Source: Lederbergia citrea
Lineage (GTDB): Bacteria; Bacillota; Bacilli; Bacillales; Bacillaceae_C
Assembly (NCBI RefSeq): GCF_018343525.1
Contig: NZ_JAGYPH010000001.1
Location: 124,001-188,000 of the forward strand
Length of the DNA stretch: 64,000 bases
Reading direction: 5' to 3'
Under the pieces are notes generated by a model, which was not told where the DNA came from, did not search any database, and was given only the letters and a program-made list of their open reading frames with translations. Positions 21,544 through 30,914 of this stretch are shown here, piece by piece. Position 1 is the stretch's first letter. Each line of letters starts with the position of its first letter. A program made the position numbers and the translations under genes.

Positions 21544-21774
21544 ATGAACAATCGCTTTTTACTTTGTTTACTACTATGCGCTGCCATGCTGTATTTTGCT
21601 GTTCCGAAACTATCTCCTTTAGCTTCGGGACCTAAAGGGATATTTGCAATTTCATGGCTGGTATTTGCCTTTATTGTGGCAGCGGGAAATTTATCGGCTC
21701 TTTTATATTCCCCTAAAAAAAACCGAAACATCAAAAGGACTACCCACGACACAAAACGCATGAGAGCTCGCTGA
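21544..21774 (+). CDS. Small two-helix membrane protein, unknown
   Basis: A 76-residue frame with two hydrophobic segments (about residues 5-22 and 33-55) and a strongly basic, cytoplasmic-looking C-terminus (KKNRNIKRTTHDTKRMRAR). A strong SD, AAGGAGG, lies 6 bp before the ATG, and codon use fits the neighbours, so it is probably a real gene. I do not recognise the family. It lies between ytkL and ytoI, and its SD is partly inside a 10-bp hairpin. Confidence 0.7.
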   Translation: MNNRFLLCLLLCAAMLYFAVPKLSPLASGPKGIFAISWLVFAFIVAAGNLSALLYSPKKNRNIKRTTHDTKRMRAR

Positions 21775-21854
21775 CCGTTGCCTAAAATTGATGACTGCAG
21801 CTTTTCCCGATATAATATTTATACATTGAACGGTAGAAGAAAAGGGTGAAAAGC

Positions 21855-23165
21855 TTGGCAACTAAGCATGAACAAATAATCCGCCACATTGACGGGCTTC
21901 CTGTCGGCGAGAAAATATCTGTACGACAAATCGCAAAAGCGCTTAAAGTAAGTGAAGGTACAGCATATAGAGCTATTAAGGATGCAGAAAATAAAGGCTA
22001 TGTCAGTACAATTGAACGCGTCGGCACAATTCGGATTGAACGGAAGAAAAAAGAAAATATTGAGAAACTGACATTTGCTGAAATCGTAAATATTATTGAT
22101 GGACAAGTGCTCGGTGGTAAAGACGGACTCCATAAGACGCTTACTAAATTTGTCATTGGTGCGATGAAAATCGATGCGATGATGAGATATACGGGAGCGG
22201 GCAATTTGTTAATTGTAGGGAACCGGACGGAAGTCCATAAACATGCGCTAAAAGCCGGAGCGGCTGTTTTAATTACGGGTGGATTTGATACAGATGAAGA
22301 TGTAAAACAGCTTGCGGATGAATTAGAGCTACCCATATTATCGACGAGCTACGATACATTTACAGTGGCGACGATGATCAATCGTGCAATCTATGATCAG
22401 TTGATTAAAAAAGAAATCATTCTCGTGGAAGATATTTTGACGCCCTCGGACGAGGCTGCAAGCATGACAACTAAGGAAACTGTCGCTGATTGGTATGAAA
22501 AAAAGAAATCAACGAATCATAGTCGATTTCCTGTGGTTGATGCCAATAATAAGGTGCATGGGATGGTAACAGGTAAAGACGTGATTGGCCAAGAAGCAAG
22601 CTTATCCATTGATAAGGTCATGACGAAGAACCCTCTCACTGTTGGACGGAAAACGAGTGTTGCCTCTGTTGCCCACATGATGATTTGGGAAGGAATTGAA
22701 GTATTGCCTGTTGTAAATGACCAGCAGCGGTTTGAAGGAATTATTAGCAGGCAGGATGTTCTAAAGGCATTGCAAATCATTCAGCGCCAGCCCCAAGTAG
22801 GAGAGACGCTCGACGATATTGTCTCAAAACAGTTATCTTCATGGCAACAGCCAGGGGATCCAGCCTTTATGTTTGAAGTCACGCCACAAATGACAAATCG
22901 ACTCGGCACCATTTCTTATGGAGTGTTTACAACGATTGTGGCAGAGGCGGCCAATCGAATGTTTAGGCAACAAAAAAAGGGAGAACTTGCTGTGGAAAGT
23001 ATGACAGTGTATTTTCTAAAACCAGCGCAAATGGATAGTGTGCTGCTTATTCAGCCGAAAATTTTGGAGGCTGGACGGAAATTCGGAAAAGTAGATGTTG
23101 AAGTATTCAACGGCGGCGATCTAATTGGTAAGGCGCTCATGATGTGTCGATTAATTGAAAAATGA
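21855..23165 (+). CDS. ytoI: CBS/DRTGG domain regulator-like protein YtoI
   Basis: A 436-residue multidomain protein: an N-terminal winged-helix-like segment (ISVRQIAKALKVSEGTAYRAIKD, residues 18-40), a DRTGG domain, two CBS domains (from about residue 195 to 305) and a C-terminal hot-dog (thioesterase-like) domain. CBS pairs usually bind adenine nucleotides; the ligand and role here are unknown. The TTG at 21855 gives MATKHEQI, as in B. subtilis YtoI as I recall it, with AAAGGGTGA just upstream; an in-frame GTG at 21846 lies inside that SD. Confidence 0.9.
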   Translation: MATKHEQIIRHIDGLPVGEKISVRQIAKALKVSEGTAYRAIKDAENKGYVSTIERVGTIRIERKKKENIEKLTFAEIVNIIDGQVLGGKDGLHKTLTKFVIGAMKIDAMMRYTGAGNLLIVGNRTEVHKHALKAGAAVLITGGFDTDEDVKQLADELELPILSTSYDTFTVATMINRAIYDQLIKKEIILVEDILTPSDEAASMTTKETVADWYEKKKSTNHSRFPVVDANNKVHGMVTGKDVIGQEASLSIDKVMTKNPLTVGRKTSVASVAHMMIWEGIEVLPVVNDQQRFEGIISRQDVLKALQIIQRQPQVGETLDDIVSKQLSSWQQPGDPAFMFEVTPQMTNRLGTISYGVFTTIVAEAANRMFRQQKKGELAVESMTVYFLKPAQMDSVLLIQPKILEAGRKFGKVDVEVFNGGDLIGKALMMCRLIEK

Positions 23166-23175
23166 AGAAAAAAGA

Positions 23176-23195
23176 CCGCTCCTATATAGGAGCGG
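23176..23195. terminator. Terminator between ytoI and ytpI
   Basis: CCGCTCC pairs with GGAGCGG over TATATA. The T-run is on the minus strand (TCTTTTTT), so it best serves ytpI, but the stem lies just after ytoI too. Confidence 0.75.
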
Positions 23196-23206
23196 CACGC
23201 TCTGAA

Positions 23207-23521
23207 TTATTGTTTTGCTGCTTCTTCAGCTTCTTCAGCTTCTCTGATTGCATATGGGACATGATGACGATAGGATTTAAAGCCAACCCAAGCACTAAAG
23301 CCACCGAGTAATATAAAGATGGCCGCTACGATATAAGTAGTGGTTGTATCGTAAAGAAACAGCTGATTAACCCCGAATAAGGCAACGAAAATACCAAGTG
23401 CCAAACTAGATTTGCCATTCAGCATTTTTTTCTCCATTGGCATTCGACTACGAACGTATTTAATTTTATAAAATACATAAAAAGATAATGATAAGACAAT
23501 AAAGAAAACCAAAAATGGCAT
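23207..23521 (-). CDS. ytpI: YtpI-like membrane protein
   Basis: A 104-residue protein with three hydrophobic segments (residues 1-18, about 42-60 and 63-82) and a charged, glutamate-rich end (EAEEAEEAAKQ). It matches the YtpI family, located between ytoI and nrnA in Bacillus. The function is unknown. It is transcribed toward ytoI, and its promoter region is shared back-to-back with nrnA. Confidence 0.85.
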   Translation of the reverse strand: MPFLVFFIVLSLSFYVFYKIKYVRSRMPMEKKMLNGKSSLALGIFVALFGVNQLFLYDTTTTYIVAAIFILLGGFSAWVGFKSYRHHVPYAIREAEEAEEAAKQ

Positions 23522-23641
23522 GATGTGATATCCCCCGCTTCAATAAATTAAATGCTCTTTTCAAATCTTATTGTAACGTATAATTAAAAGATTACTACTT
23601 CAGACAAATGAAAAATAATCGAACAATAGAAGGAGTAAGTC

Positions 23642-24574
23642 ATGAAACAACAAATATTAGAGGCCATAGAACGATTCAATACTATTATTATACACCGCCA
23701 TGTGAGGCCGGACCCCGATGCATTTGGATCTCAAGTCGGACTTGCAGAGATTGTGAAAGCATCTTTTCCTGATAAAAAAGTATATGTTGTCGGAAAACGG
23801 GACCCGGGCCTTGATTTTTTGCGAGTGCCAGATATTATTCCAGATGATGTATATGAAGGCGCCCTTGTCATCGTTTGTGATACAGCTAATCAAGAGCGGA
23901 TTTGTGATAGTCGATATACATTGGGTGAAATGCTAATCAAGATTGACCACCATCCTAATGAGGACCCGTATGGGAATCTTTTGTGGGTAGATACAACTGC
24001 ATCTTCTACCAGTGAAATGATTTATGAGTTGTATCTCTTTGGGAAAGATCAAGCATTAAAGATGACTGATGAAGCGGCTCGATTGATTTTTGCCGGGATT
24101 GTGGGCGACACAGGCCGCTTCCTCTTCCCAAGTACATCACAGCGTACTTTCCAATATGCGGGAGAACTGATAGGCTATGATTTTGACCGCTCTGAGCTAT
24201 TTAATCAATTATACGAGCTTGATCCTAATGTGATTAAGCTTCAAGGGTATGTGTTGGAACATTTTATAATTAATGAGGATGGTGCAGCATCTATAGAATT
24301 AAGAAAAGAAACGCTCGAAGCCTGTGGAGTAATCCCTTCAGAGGCATCGCTGCTCGTTGGTTCACTTGGAAATATTAAAGGGATTAAAGCATGGTGCTTT
24401 TTCATCGAAGAAGATGATCAGATTCGTGTTCGCTTGCGTTCTAAAGGACCTGTCATCAATACGATTGCGATGAAATATAATGGAGGCGGCCATCCACTTG
24501 CAGCCGGTGCATCAGTCTATACGTGGGAAGAGGCTGAAATGGTGAAAAAAGACATTATTGAAGTATGTAAATAA
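23642..24574 (+). CDS. nrnA: Bifunctional oligoribonuclease / pAp phosphatase NrnA
   Basis: A 310-residue DHH-family phosphoesterase that degrades nano-RNA to mononucleotides and dephosphorylates 3'-phosphoadenosine 5'-phosphate. The metal motifs are RPDPDAFGSQ, the VCDTAN Asp, DHHPNEDPYG and the later D of GDTGRF; the C-terminal DHHA1 domain has GGGHPLAAGAS. The SD AAGGAG precedes the ATG. Convergent with ytrI. Confidence 0.94.
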   Translation: MKQQILEAIERFNTIIIHRHVRPDPDAFGSQVGLAEIVKASFPDKKVYVVGKRDPGLDFLRVPDIIPDDVYEGALVIVCDTANQERICDSRYTLGEMLIKIDHHPNEDPYGNLLWVDTTASSTSEMIYELYLFGKDQALKMTDEAARLIFAGIVGDTGRFLFPSTSQRTFQYAGELIGYDFDRSELFNQLYELDPNVIKLQGYVLEHFIINEDGAASIELRKETLEACGVIPSEASLLVGSLGNIKGIKAWCFFIEEDDQIRVRLRSKGPVINTIAMKYNGGGHPLAAGASVYTWEEAEMVKKDIIEVCK

Positions 24575-24580
24575 AATTGG

Positions 24581-24607
24581 GCTGGTCGGATAAATTATCC
24601 GGCCAGC
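24581..24607. terminator. Bidirectional hairpin between nrnA and ytrI
   Basis: GCTGGTCGGATAA pairs with TTATCCGGCCAGC (one G-T pair), followed by TTTAATT. It overlaps the ytrI stop codon. Confidence 0.7.
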
Positions 24608-25101
24608 TTTAATTCGGCCTCAATGCTGATTGTTGTATAAAAAAACATTTCACGTACGACGAGTTTATAACGTTTTCCATTGATATTTATTATTTTATTT
24701 TCAACTGTTTTTTTAACGAGGTCTCTATTTTTATAAACTGTGCCCAAATCTTTTGCAAGCAAAGTTTTTAAATCTTCTTTCACTGCTTCTTCTGTATTAA
24801 AAACACTTTGCCGGTCAGTAATATTGTATTTTTCGAATTCAATTAACTTTACTTCAATTTCCTGAATGGTTAGCAATTCTTCATTTTTTTTGTTCAATTC
24901 TTGATAATCTTCTTGCCAAATTTCAATTTTATCCTTTAGTTTTCTTATATCTTCGGCTTGTTTTTCTAGCAGATATCCGCTTCTTTCCTGCATCGTCCCA
25001 AACATAAATAAAAAAATGAGCCAACTTATGCATCCGCCAACTGCAGCCCCCGCAAAGAATCTCTGCCAATTCGGTTGCCGGTAAAGCGGTGGTATTCTCA
25101 T
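24595..25101 (-). CDS. ytrI: Sporulation membrane protein YtrI
   Basis: A 168-residue protein with one membrane segment (about residues 14-35) followed by a coiled-coil-like stretch rich in K, E and L (EKQAEDIRKLKDKIEIWQED) and a C-terminal domain. In B. subtilis ytrH-ytrI is a mother-cell (sigma-E) operon needed for efficient sporulation. ATG 25101 overlaps the ytrH stop (ATGA), so translation is coupled; the frame's upstream GTG at 25125 lies inside ytrH and is less likely. Confidence 0.88.
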   Translation of the reverse strand: MRIPPLYRQPNWQRFFAGAAVGGCISWLIFLFMFGTMQERSGYLLEKQAEDIRKLKDKIEIWQEDYQELNKKNEELLTIQEIEVKLIEFEKYNITDRQSVFNTEEAVKEDLKTLLAKDLGTVYKNRDLVKKTVENKIININGKRYKLVVREMFFYTTISIEAELKLAG

Positions 25102-25430
25102 GATATATGTTCCTGCGTTAGCCACGAGATAATGAGCGCTGCTGTTTTAGCCCCACCCATAGCAGATAAAATTAATAAAAACTGTTTGAATAAATCCCTA
25201 GTTCCACCGTCTAGAAATCCTTTTTCAAAGTTGTAAACCGTATCAAATGTTCCTCCAATTGCCGCAACTATGGCCCAAATTCTAACCCTGCCTGCAATTT
25301 TAGATATTTCTGTCAGAAGAGGCTCACCGGTAATAAAAGCGGCCAGACCTCCAATTAAAGATCCGCCGAGCATTACGCCGAAAGCAATAAAGAAGCTATT
25401 AAAAAATGCTGGAAAAAATGCTTCGTTCAA
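25098..25430 (-). CDS. ytrH: Sporulation membrane protein YtrH
   Basis: A 110-residue membrane protein with a glycine-rich first segment (GVMLGGSLIGGLAAFITG) and two further hydrophobic stretches. The TTG at 25430 has GGAGATGGTGA upstream; the in-frame ATG at 25439 directly abuts this SD and the TTG at 25445 overlaps it. It begins the ytrH-ytrI sporulation operon. Upstream on the minus strand is a CATATATT box that could be a sigma-E -10 element, but the -35 is poor, so I do not list a promoter. Confidence 0.86.
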   Translation of the reverse strand: MNEAFFPAFFNSFFIAFGVMLGGSLIGGLAAFITGEPLLTEISKIAGRVRIWAIVAAIGGTFDTVYNFEKGFLDGGTRDLFKQFLLILSAMGGAKTAALIISWLTQEHIS

Positions 25431-25582
25431 TGTCACCATCTCCAATATTTTAGATTACCCTAATACTGAATATATGGGACAAAGTGTAAATGTATGAAAG
25501 AGACTATGCGAACGTATTTTCTTTTTTTCCTAACTGGTCCATAATAGAATAAAGGAAATGTGAAAGGAGTGGGTCCGCCCCG

Positions 25583-28500
25583 ATGGTTTTTGCCCATTTG
25601 CAAATTTCAACTGCTTACAGTTTACTATCGAGCACGATCTCCATTCCTGCGCTTGTGGAAAAGGCGAAAAAGCTCCAATATTCAGCCTTAGCTATTACAG
25701 ACCACAACGCGTTATATGGAGTTCTTCCATTCTATAAATCATGTATAAAAGCAAACATAAAACCGCTTATTGGAATGACCGCCGACGTAGAAACAGGGAA
25801 TGGAGATATCTCACATCCGCTTGTTTTACTGGCAAAAAACAATGAGGGATATAAAAATTTATTAAAAATATCGAGTGCAATTAAAACAAAGAGTGAAGAA
25901 ACGATTTCGATAAACTGGTTGAAAGCCTATAGTAGTGGACTTATTGCATTGACTCCTGGTCAAGAGGGAGAAATTGAGCAGCTGCTTTTACAAGGAAAAA
26001 AAGAAGAGGCAGAAGCTGCAGCAGAGAAATATGCTGATATCTTTGGCAATAATGCTTTTTATATCTCCTTGCAAGATCACGGATCGGCAAATGCGGAATC
26101 CTTGCTTCAAGAGCTTCAAAATCTGTCACAAAAAATGGACATACCTTTAATTGCTACGAATGATGTCCGCTATTTAGATAAAGCAGATTCATTTGCATAC
26201 GAATGCTTAATAGCTCTGCGTGAAGGAGAAAAATTATCAGATCTCAAAGATCCCGACGAAAGTGAAAAGCATTTGAAAAGCCAGCAGGAAATGGTTGAAC
26301 TGTTCTCGAGATTACCCGAGGCTTTGGAGAATACGCTGAAGATTGCCGAAAACTGCAACGTGATGATTGAAACAAATCAAGAACTTTTGCCGAAGTATCC
26401 GCTTAACAAAGGGGAAACAGCCTCGTCCACATTAAGGGATCTATGTTTAGCAGGGCTTACGGAACGTATTTCCAGACCAGACGAAAGGTACATGGAACGC
26501 TTGGACTTTGAACTGGAAGTCATCGGTCGGATGGGATTTAATGATTATTTTCTCATCGTATGGGATTTTATGAAGTATGCAAGAGAACAAGGTATCCTGA
26601 CCGGTCCTGGGCGTGGGTCAGCAGCTGGATCTTTAGTTGCCTATGTGCTTGGAATCACTGATGTAAATCCAATTGAACATGGCTTGTTGTTTGAGAGATT
26701 CCTAAACCCTGAACGGGTCAATCTGCCTGATATCGATATTGACTTTCCGGACCATCGACGTGACGAAGTGATTGAATATGTGATGAATAAATACGGGAAA
26801 TTACATGTAGCGCAAATCATTACCTTTGGGACCTTTGCTGCAAAGGCAGCAATCCGTGATACAGCTCGTGTTTTCGGATTGGGTACAAAAGAAATGGATC
26901 AGCTATCGAGACTGATTTCCTCCAATGATCTTCAACAGGCATATAAAGAATCAGCTAGTCTCAGGGATTTTATAGGCGGCTCCGAGAAACATCAAAAGCT
27001 ATATGAAACGGCTTTGAAATTAGAGGGCCTGCCGCGCCATACTTCAACACATGCAGCGGGTGTAGTCATAACTGAACAGCCGCTCATCCAGTTAATACCC
27101 ATTCAGGGAGGGGAAACAGGTACATATTTAACCCAGTTTCCAATGGAGGATTTAGAAGAAATTGGCTTGTTGAAAATGGATTTCCTTGGCCTCCGGAACT
27201 TATCGCTTCTTGAAAGAGTTGTAAAAAGTATCGAAATTGGTACGGGAAATAAAATTGATTTGAAAAAAATTCCCCGTAAAGATGAGAAAAGTTTTGCAAT
27301 GCTGCAAAGAGGAGAGACAACAGGAATTTTCCAATTGGAGTCAGAAGGGATGCGCAAGGTCCTTAGAGAACTCAAACCGACAGAATTTGAAGATATCGTT
27401 GCTGTCAATGCACTCTTTCGGCCGGGACCAATGGAAAACATACCTGATTATATTGCGCGCAAGCATGGAAAAAAAACTGTGGAATTCTCACATCCCGATT
27501 TGAAAGCAATTTTACAATTGACATATGGTGTAATTGTTTACCAAGAGCAAATTATGCAAATTGCTTCCACTATGGCTGGTTTTTCATTAGGTGAAGCCGA
27601 TTTGCTTCGCAGGGCAGTAAGCAAAAAAAAGCGAGATGTCCTTGATCACGAACGAAAGCATTTTGTGAATGGTGCATTAAAAAAGGGTTATAACGAGAAG
27701 GTGGCGAATGAAACATATGACTTAATTGTCCGTTTTGCCAATTACGGATTTAACCGGAGCCATGCTGTTGCCTATAGCATTATTTCTTGGGAGCTCAGCT
27801 TTCTAAAAGCCCAATATCCAAATTACTTTATGGCTGCTCTTCTGACGTCGGCCATAGGAAATGAAGAGAAAATTGCCAAGTATATTGCTGAAGCAAAGCA
27901 TATGGGGATTGATATTTTGCCACCATCTATTCAATCCAGTCATTTTCCATTTATCGCTGAGAAATCAGGAATTAGATATAGTCTTGCAGCGATAAGAGGT
28001 ATTGGTGCTTCCACTTTAAGAGCCATTATTGAAGCAAGAAAATCAAGGCCTTTTAAAGACTTATTTGATTTTTGCATGCGGGTGCCACAGAAGGCAATCA
28101 ATCGCAAGGTGCTTGAATCACTAGTGCATTCGGGTGCATTTGATGAATTCGGTTATGATAGGGCAGTACTATTAGCAACAATAGACGTTGCCTTGGAGCA
28201 TGCGGAATTGATGAGGCCAGCTGATGCTGACTTGTTTGAAGATGAGGAAATGTTTCAAATAAAACCGAAATATATTGATGTTGAACCGATTGGACTTGCC
28301 GACAAGCTATATTTTGAAAAACAGGCAACTGGAATCTATATTTCGGATCATCCAGTGAGTTCTTATGTAGAGACCTTTCAATCTGCCGGGGTAATTCCGA
28401 TTCTGGAACTAAAGCCAGGGCAAAGGAACGTTGCTTCAGGAGTATATATCGCAAGCGTAAAAACAATCAGGACAAAAAAAGGAGATGTTATGGCCTTTGT

Positions 28501-28921
28501 AAGTGTAAATGATGCTTCTGGTGATATAGAAGGCGTCGTTTTTCCTGATATATTTCGCCGCTTCAGCGCAGTATGTAAAGAAGGAGAAATCGTACTAATC
28601 ACTGGAAACATTGAAAATAGAGATGGGCATGCTCAATTTATCATTCAAAGAATAGAAGCAGCAGAAGAGTTGGAATTTAAGCGGAAATCTGAGAAAGTTA
28701 CTTTGTATTTAAAGATCCCAACAGAAATGCATAATCGTGAAAGACTTCTCCAGCTTCGGGAGATCTTAAGCAAGTATACAGGTACGACAGCTGTTGTCCT
28801 TCATTATGAATCGAATAAACAAACAATCAAGCTGTCCAACAAAGATCGGATCGATCCGTCTGCTGAATGTTTAGGTGATTTAGCAAAACTACTTGGAGAG
28901 GTTAATGTAATCTTAAAATAG
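25583..28921 (+). CDS. dnaE: DNA polymerase III alpha subunit DnaE
   Basis: A 1112-residue C-family DNA polymerase; in Bacillus DnaE extends primers before PolC takes over the lagging strand. An N-terminal PHP domain starts with HLQISTAYSLL and has TDHN, the palm carries the catalytic PDIDIDFPDHRRDEV near residue 385, tandem helix-hairpin-helix and an OB-fold follow (GVYIASVKTIRTKKGD, from about residue 950). AAAGGAG precedes the ATG at a rather long 13-bp distance. malS follows, as in B. subtilis. Confidence 0.96.
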   Translation: MVFAHLQISTAYSLLSSTISIPALVEKAKKLQYSALAITDHNALYGVLPFYKSCIKANIKPLIGMTADVETGNGDISHPLVLLAKNNEGYKNLLKISSAIKTKSEETISINWLKAYSSGLIALTPGQEGEIEQLLLQGKKEEAEAAAEKYADIFGNNAFYISLQDHGSANAESLLQELQNLSQKMDIPLIATNDVRYLDKADSFAYECLIALREGEKLSDLKDPDESEKHLKSQQEMVELFSRLPEALENTLKIAENCNVMIETNQELLPKYPLNKGETASSTLRDLCLAGLTERISRPDERYMERLDFELEVIGRMGFNDYFLIVWDFMKYAREQGILTGPGRGSAAGSLVAYVLGITDVNPIEHGLLFERFLNPERVNLPDIDIDFPDHRRDEVIEYVMNKYGKLHVAQIITFGTFAAKAAIRDTARVFGLGTKEMDQLSRLISSNDLQQAYKESASLRDFIGGSEKHQKLYETALKLEGLPRHTSTHAAGVVITEQPLIQLIPIQGGETGTYLTQFPMEDLEEIGLLKMDFLGLRNLSLLERVVKSIEIGTGNKIDLKKIPRKDEKSFAMLQRGETTGIFQLESEGMRKVLRELKPTEFEDIVAVNALFRPGPMENIPDYIARKHGKKTVEFSHPDLKAILQLTYGVIVYQEQIMQIASTMAGFSLGEADLLRRAVSKKKRDVLDHERKHFVNGALKKGYNEKVANETYDLIVRFANYGFNRSHAVAYSIISWELSFLKAQYPNYFMAALLTSAIGNEEKIAKYIAEAKHMGIDILPPSIQSSHFPFIAEKSGIRYSLAAIRGIGASTLRAIIEARKSRPFKDLFDFCMRVPQKAINRKVLESLVHSGAFDEFGYDRAVLLATIDVALEHAELMRPADADLFEDEEMFQIKPKYIDVEPIGLADKLYFEKQATGIYISDHPVSSYVETFQSAGVIPILELKPGQRNVASGVYIASVKTIRTKKGDVMAFVSVNDASGDIEGVVFPDIFRRFSAVCKEGEIVLITGNIENRDGHAQFIIQRIEAAEELEFKRKSEKVTLYLKIPTEMHNRERLLQLREILSKYTGTTAVVLHYESNKQTIKLSNKDRIDPSAECLGDLAKLLGEVNVILK

Positions 28922-29024
28922 TTTTTTTCAAACCGGTAAAAATATGTTATATTATTTTAGAACAGTGTGTGGCCAGACCACTTGCATATAGATAAAGGAT
29001 GCAAGAAAAGAAGGAGTGAATCCC

Positions 29025-30263
29025 TTGACTTTGCGCGAGGAAGCATTGCACTTGCATAAACTCAACAAAGGAAAATTGGAATCAAAATCAAAAGTTGAAG
29101 TGAGAAATGCGAAAGATTTAAGTCTAGCCTATTCTCCCGGAGTGGCAGAGCCTTGTAAAATGATTTATGAAAAACCTGAAACGGTCTATGATTACACCAT
29201 GAAAGGCAATATGGTCGCTGTCGTCTCTGATGGTACGGCTGTTTTAGGTCTTGGTAATATTGGTCCGGAAGCTGCTTTACCCGTCATGGAAGGAAAAGCG
29301 GTACTTTTTAAAAGTTTTGCAGGAGTCGATGCTTTTCCAATTTGTTTAAATACAACAAATGTCGAAGAAATCATACAGACAGTAAAATTGCTCGAGCCAA
29401 CATTTGGCGGAGTAAATCTAGAAGATATTGCTGCTCCTAATTGTTTTGTCATTGAAGAAAGACTTAAGAAGGAGACAAGCATCCCAGTTTTTCATGATGA
29501 TCAGCACGGCACAGCGATTGTAACAGTAGCCGGATTGGTAAATGCATTAAAAATAACGGGCAGAAGCATGTCCGAAATAAAAATAGTAGCGAACGGTGCG
29601 GGCGCTGCAGGTATTGCAATTATCAAGCTATTATATAGCTATGGTGTTCGCGATATCATTATGTGTGATTCTAAAGGCGCCATTTATGAAGGGCGTACTG
29701 AAGGCATGAATGATATAAAAGCAAAAGTAGCGAAATTTACAAATCGTGATAGACTGCATGGGACCCTTGCGGATGTAATCCAGGATGCCGATGTGTTTAT
29801 TGGTGTGTCTGTGGCCGGAGCGCTGTCAAAAGAAATGGTGCGTTCGATGAAGCCCGACCCGATTATCTTTGCTATGGCGAATCCTGAACCGGAAATTATG
29901 CCAGAAGATGCGATAGAAGCAGGAGTAAAAGTGATTGGGACAGGCCGCTCCGATTTTCCAAACCAAGTAAATAATGTACTGGCATTCCCAGGGATTTTCC
30001 GGGGAGCTCTCGATGTCAGGGCTACGCATATTAATGAAAAAATGAAACAAGCAGCGGTCGAAGCGATTGCAGGGCTAATTTCAGAAGATGAGCTTTCATC
30101 CGATTACGTTATTCCAGGTCCATTTGATCCAAGGGTAGCTCCGCAAGTTGCAGCCGCAGTAGCAAAGGCTGCGATGGAAACAGGGGTTGCAAGAATTAAA
30201 GTTGATCCGGAAGAAGTGCGAAAAAAGACGATGAGACTCGCAGTGATCGGAAAAGGCGAGTGA
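29025..30263 (+). CDS. malS: NAD(P)-dependent malic enzyme YtsJ type
   Basis: A 412-residue enzyme that decarboxylates malate to pyruvate with reduction of NADP. It holds the catalytic SLAYSPGVAEPC, the metal and substrate segment FHDDQHGTAI, and the nucleotide loop ANGAGAAGIAI. The TTG at 29025 (product MTLREEALHLHK) is chosen because AAGGAG lies 8 bp upstream; the in-frame GTG at 29016 overlaps that SD. It is followed at 6 bp by a FadR-type regulator and then accDA. Confidence 0.94.
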   Translation: MTLREEALHLHKLNKGKLESKSKVEVRNAKDLSLAYSPGVAEPCKMIYEKPETVYDYTMKGNMVAVVSDGTAVLGLGNIGPEAALPVMEGKAVLFKSFAGVDAFPICLNTTNVEEIIQTVKLLEPTFGGVNLEDIAAPNCFVIEERLKKETSIPVFHDDQHGTAIVTVAGLVNALKITGRSMSEIKIVANGAGAAGIAIIKLLYSYGVRDIIMCDSKGAIYEGRTEGMNDIKAKVAKFTNRDRLHGTLADVIQDADVFIGVSVAGALSKEMVRSMKPDPIIFAMANPEPEIMPEDAIEAGVKVIGTGRSDFPNQVNNVLAFPGIFRGALDVRATHINEKMKQAAVEAIAGLISEDELSSDYVIPGPFDPRVAPQVAAAVAKAAMETGVARIKVDPEEVRKKTMRLAVIGKGE

Positions 30264-30269
30264 AAAAAA

Positions 30270-30869
30270 GTGGATAATCATCCCGGTCAATCAAAAGTGT
30301 ATTTTAGCATCGTAAAAGCGATAAGGAAGATGATTACTGCAGACGGCCTACAGCCGGGGGATAAAATCCCCTCTGAACGTGAATTGTCTGAGCGGTTAAA
30401 AGTAGGTCGCTCCTCAGTTCGCGAAGCTTTACGGTCGTTGGAACTTTTAGGGCTAATTGAAACACGTCGTGGAGAAGGAACCTTTTTACGGAATTTTAAA
30501 AATCATCATCTTATTAAATTACTAGGTATGTTCATTCTTGAAGATCCGCACGTGAAAAAAGATATTTTTAGCACGAAGGAATTGCTTGAAAAAGATATCA
30601 TCAGGCTCATGAGTTCCTCGCCAGCCGAAGAAACTCTTAAGGGGTTGCGTGTTGAGGCAGCAAATCAACCACATCAGTCGTTCGAAAAAATGATGGAGCT
30701 TACAAATAATCGATTGCTTTACAGGATTTGGGAAATATTGAATGATTTTTCAAACGAAGCAAAAGACAATGACGAAAATCCAGATCCAGCATACGTACAG
30801 CCACTAATGGAAGCTATCATAGATGGAGACGCGGAAACAGCAATCGCCATATATGATGGGCGAGTGTAA
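30270..30869 (+). CDS. FadR-subfamily GntR transcription regulator
   Basis: A 199-residue regulator. The N-terminal winged helix-turn-helix (about residues 10-75) has LQPGDKIPSERELSERLKVGRSSVREALRSLELLGLIETRRGEGTF in the standard order. The C-terminal helical part resembles an FCD effector domain but is short, and I do not see the usual histidine metal ligands, so the effector is unclear. The GTG start is 6 bp after malS, with accDA 45 bp downstream; this suggests control of the pyruvate and malonyl-CoA branch point. That link is inference. Confidence 0.85.
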   Translation: MDNHPGQSKVYFSIVKAIRKMITADGLQPGDKIPSERELSERLKVGRSSVREALRSLELLGLIETRRGEGTFLRNFKNHHLIKLLGMFILEDPHVKKDIFSTKELLEKDIIRLMSSSPAEETLKGLRVEAANQPHQSFEKMMELTNNRLLYRIWEILNDFSNEAKDNDENPDPAYVQPLMEAIIDGDAETAIAIYDGRV

Positions 30870-30914
30870 TGGTTATCCAATCATCAAATAAATTAGTTGA
30901 AAGGGGGACTCAGG

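Noticed and set aside
25446..25560. Sigma-E promoter for ytrH
   Set aside because: A CATATATT box fits the -10 loosely, but the -35 match is poor and cannot be trusted by eye.
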